The notes beneath the pieces are model-generated. The model was not told the DNA's origin. It saw only the letters and a program-made list of their open reading frames with translations, and made no database searches. 22,653 nt of DNA, taken from NCBI GenBank assembly GCA_002296885.1, contig DBIH01000280.1, forward strand, positions 1 to 22,653, given 5' to 3'. Position numbers and translations under genes: made by a program. Shown here in pieces: positions 20,799 through 22,653 of the stretch (its first letter is position 1; the number at the start of each line of letters is the position of its first letter). The DNA comes from Flavobacterium sp. UBA807. GTDB taxonomy: Bacteria; Bacteroidota; Bacteroidia; Flavobacteriales; Flavobacteriaceae.

Positions 20799-22653
20799 TT
20801 ATTCGATGACTATTCTTTTAACTATTTTTTGATTGCCATCGGAAACAGAAACTAAATAAACTCCGGATTGTGCATTTGCTAACTGAATATTTTCATTGAA
20901 AGTAGCCTGATTTGAATAATTATTTTCAAATATCATTCGACCTCTCATATCGTATACATTAACTTTTATTTCTTCAGATGCAACTGATGAATTTAATTTG
21001 ATTGTAAAGTTTCCTTTATTTGGATTTGGATATAATTCTAAATTCTGCAAAGCAAAATCCTGCACGCCAAGGCTTGCCTGAATTGCGAAGTTTTTGCTGT
21101 TTACAGCAAGGAATACATTTGCTGAAGCTTTAACCATAAATCTACAAGCACCCTGCGCTACAGCAAAATTTGGTAAAGTAACGCTTGCACTACCATTATT
21201 GGTCAATCCAGATGCGATAGTTGTCCATGTTGAACCGTTATTTGTTGTTAATAAGACATCAACAGTAGAACCACCAGCCAATGCAGAAGTATTGGCTACG
21301 TTCCAGGTTACCGTTTGAACTGAACCCGAAGGATAAGAAATTCCGGTAGTACTCTGTGATGTTACTGTAAGAGGCCCGGCAGTTGCATCAACTGTAAGCG
21401 TTACACTGGCAGATTTTGTTTGGCCCATTCCCGGATGGTTATCTCTTGCAGTAATAATAAAATGCGTAGATTTTGCAATGCTGGAACAAGACTCCCAATT
21501 TGAATTTGAACCTGTTGTTACTACAATAGTTCCGGCAAGAATTTTACTCATTTGAGGAAAGTATCTTGTAGGAGAAGCAGTGGCTGTAAAAGTCCTGAAA
21601 ATCGGGCCGGCAGTTTTAGCTCCAAAAACTCTACTATTTGCCTGAGTTGTTGCGCTTGTTCCGCCATCATTTTGTTCCCAAACATAAGTCAAAACATCAG
21701 AAGCATCAGTATCAGAGCCTGACCCGGTAAGTACAAACGCTGTGCTAATTGGAATGGTATAACTGGCAGCCGGACCAGCAACAGTTGGGGTAGCATTTAT
21801 ACCTGTCAAAGAAGTTGTAACAGGGCAGGTTATTGTCGATAAATTTAAATTACTTTGAATTTGGGTAATGCTTTTGTAACTATACAAAGCATCAGAATGA
21901 TCCTGAACATTAAAACTTACTGTTCCGGTATTATCATAGGCAACACCTGCATAAGCCATAATTGTAGTTCCACTGCCTGGTTCGGTCTGAGCACCAGAAC
22001 CTTCGTAGTTATAAGTAAAAGTATGGTTTGCACCAAGCTGATGTCCCATTTCATGGGCTACATAATCAATATCAAAAGTATCTCCGGCTGGAACATTATC
22101 TGAAGGCGAAGTAAATCCGCTTCCTTTGTAACTTGAAGGGCTTCCGCTTGAATCAGTAGTCATATCATTATCACAAACACAACCAATACATCCTGCGTTT
22201 CCGCCGCCGCCGGAAGCACCGAACAAGTGTCCAATATCAAAAGCGTCATCAGTTAAAGTGTTATGTAAAGCATTCATCAACTGACCATTCCAAGTAGCTA
22301 CATAACCATTTGTAGAATCAGCACCAGAACCTCTTAAAGCTGCATCATATGGATCCGTTGAGGCATTATAATAAATAACCTGGTCGTCAGTAGCTATGAT
22401 ATTTAAATGCACTGCCAAATCTTTTTCCATTACTCCATTCACACGAGTCATTGTATTGTTCATAGCTGCTAAAACAAGATTTACATTAGCACTGCTGGTA
22501 GCTCCAAAATAATTTGAGTACTCTGCCGTACATGACAACGCTAATCTTAACGTTTTATATTTGGCATTGTTTGCCAACGTAGTGTTCGGAGTAATTTTAT
22601 CAGAAATGTCATTAGCTAAAGCAACATCATGTGTACTACAGTTAAAAGGTAAT
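20799..22653 (-). CDS. Secreted reprolysin-like (M12) metalloprotease with T9SS sorting domain, N terminus off the window
   Basis: The frame is open to the right edge, so the start and any signal peptide or propeptide lie outside. An internal TTG at 22575-22577 is not a real start, since coding continues upstream (CSTHDVALANDISDKITP). At least 617 residues are present. The catalytic zinc motif HEMGHQLGANH is at about 22055-22023, followed by TTIMAYAG, the metzincin Met-turn, about 25 residues later. The family is reprolysin/ADAM-like. Central beta-rich modules follow, with a repeat around ISYPSGSVQTVTWNV and a segment like VWEQNDGG. The C-terminal type A T9SS domain has LYPNPNKGNFTIKL, VNVYDMRGRMIFE, GVYLVSVSDG and IVKRIVIE. 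Probably an extracellular protease for nutrient use or host interaction. Confidence 0.92.
   Translation of the reverse strand, partial: LPFNCSTHDVALANDISDKITPNTTLANNAKYKTLRLALSCTAEYSNYFGATSSANVNLVLAAMNNTMTRVNGVMEKDLAVHLNIIATDDQVIYYNASTDPYDAALRGSGADSTNGYVATWNGQLMNALHNTLTDDAFDIGHLFGASGGGGNAGCIGCVCDNDMTTDSSGSPSSYKGSGFTSPSDNVPAGDTFDIDYVAHEMGHQLGANHTFTYNYEGSGAQTEPGSGTTIMAYAGVAYDNTGTVSFNVQDHSDALYSYKSITQIQSNLNLSTITCPVTTSLTGINATPTVAGPAASYTIPISTAFVLTGSGSDTDASDVLTYVWEQNDGGTSATTQANSRVFGAKTAGPIFRTFTATASPTRYFPQMSKILAGTIVVTTGSNSNWESCSSIAKSTHFIITARDNHPGMGQTKSASVTLTVDATAGPLTVTSQSTTGISYPSGSVQTVTWNVANTSALAGGSTVDVLLTTNNGSTWTTIASGLTNNGSASVTLPNFAVAQGACRFMVKASANVFLAVNSKNFAIQASLGVQDFALQNLELYPNPNKGNFTIKLNSSVASEEIKVNVYDMRGRMIFENNYSNQATFNENIQLANAQSGVYLVSVSDGNQKIVKRIVIE

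Noticed and set aside
22575..22577. TTG as start of the reprolysin-like protease
   Set aside because: The reading frame continues upstream to the window edge with protein-like sequence, and the signal peptide expected for a T9SS protein is missing.
1..22653. CRISPR array
   Set aside because: No set of regularly spaced 25-40-bp repeats was seen; repeats present are short inverted or paired direct repeats.

Overview
The window looks like chromosome of a Flavobacterium-type Bacteroidetes. Coding is AT-rich, and secreted proteins end in type IX secretion (T9SS) sorting domains. Promoter-like TAnnTTTG boxes replace classical -10/-35 elements, Shine-Dalgarno sequences are weak or absent, and the core gene order includes a DUF4286 gene, rsmA and mgtE, and prs, rplY(ctc) and pth.

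Layout. (1) 1-4534: core genes on the + strand. These are an exported TPR protein, a DUF4286 protein, rsmA (16S rRNA dimethyltransferase) and mgtE (Mg2+ channel/transporter), closed by a strong hairpin terminator. (2) 4537-16553: an integrated element. It is bounded by a perfect 13-bp direct repeat (4537-4549 and 16541-16553) whose right copy is the 3' end of a complete tRNA-Leu(CAA) gene on the - strand. Precise excision between the repeats would give a 12,004-bp circle. (3) 16622-19411: core genes prs, rplY and pth on the + strand. (4) 19432-22653: two exported zinc metalloproteases on the - strand, an M43 enzyme and a reprolysin-like M12 enzyme; the second runs off the window.

Inside the element, the + strand backbone at the left end is a tyrosine integrase, an unnamed companion protein, a small excisionase-like helix-turn-helix protein and a protein resembling rolling-circle (phage gene II/X type) replication initiators. 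The + strand backbone at the right end is a small conserved protein of mobile elements, a short RadC-like JAMM protein, and a divergent pair of XRE repressor (TTG start, - strand) and four-helix membrane protein (+ strand). Between these arms, roughly 7982-14295, lies a - strand cargo block that is visibly more AT-rich than the core genes. It holds a 1220-residue protein with an N-terminal SEC-C zinc motif and a C-terminal PD-(D/E)XK-like nuclease motif, followed by a two-gene unit of a Panacea (DUF4065/SocA-like) protein and a 642-residue protein with three C-terminal membrane helices.

The most interesting reading is that the element is a replicating integrative island carrying an undescribed defence or toxin-antitoxin cargo. 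The Panacea/membrane-protein pair has the order expected of a PanA antitoxin with a membrane-acting toxin. The SEC-C/nuclease protein is a candidate stand-alone or cooperating anti-phage effector. The element also appears to bring its own terminator for the tRNA gene, integrase arm-type repeats near both ends, and a two-operator switch controlling its last gene. Family assignments come from motifs read by eye; no database search was possible.
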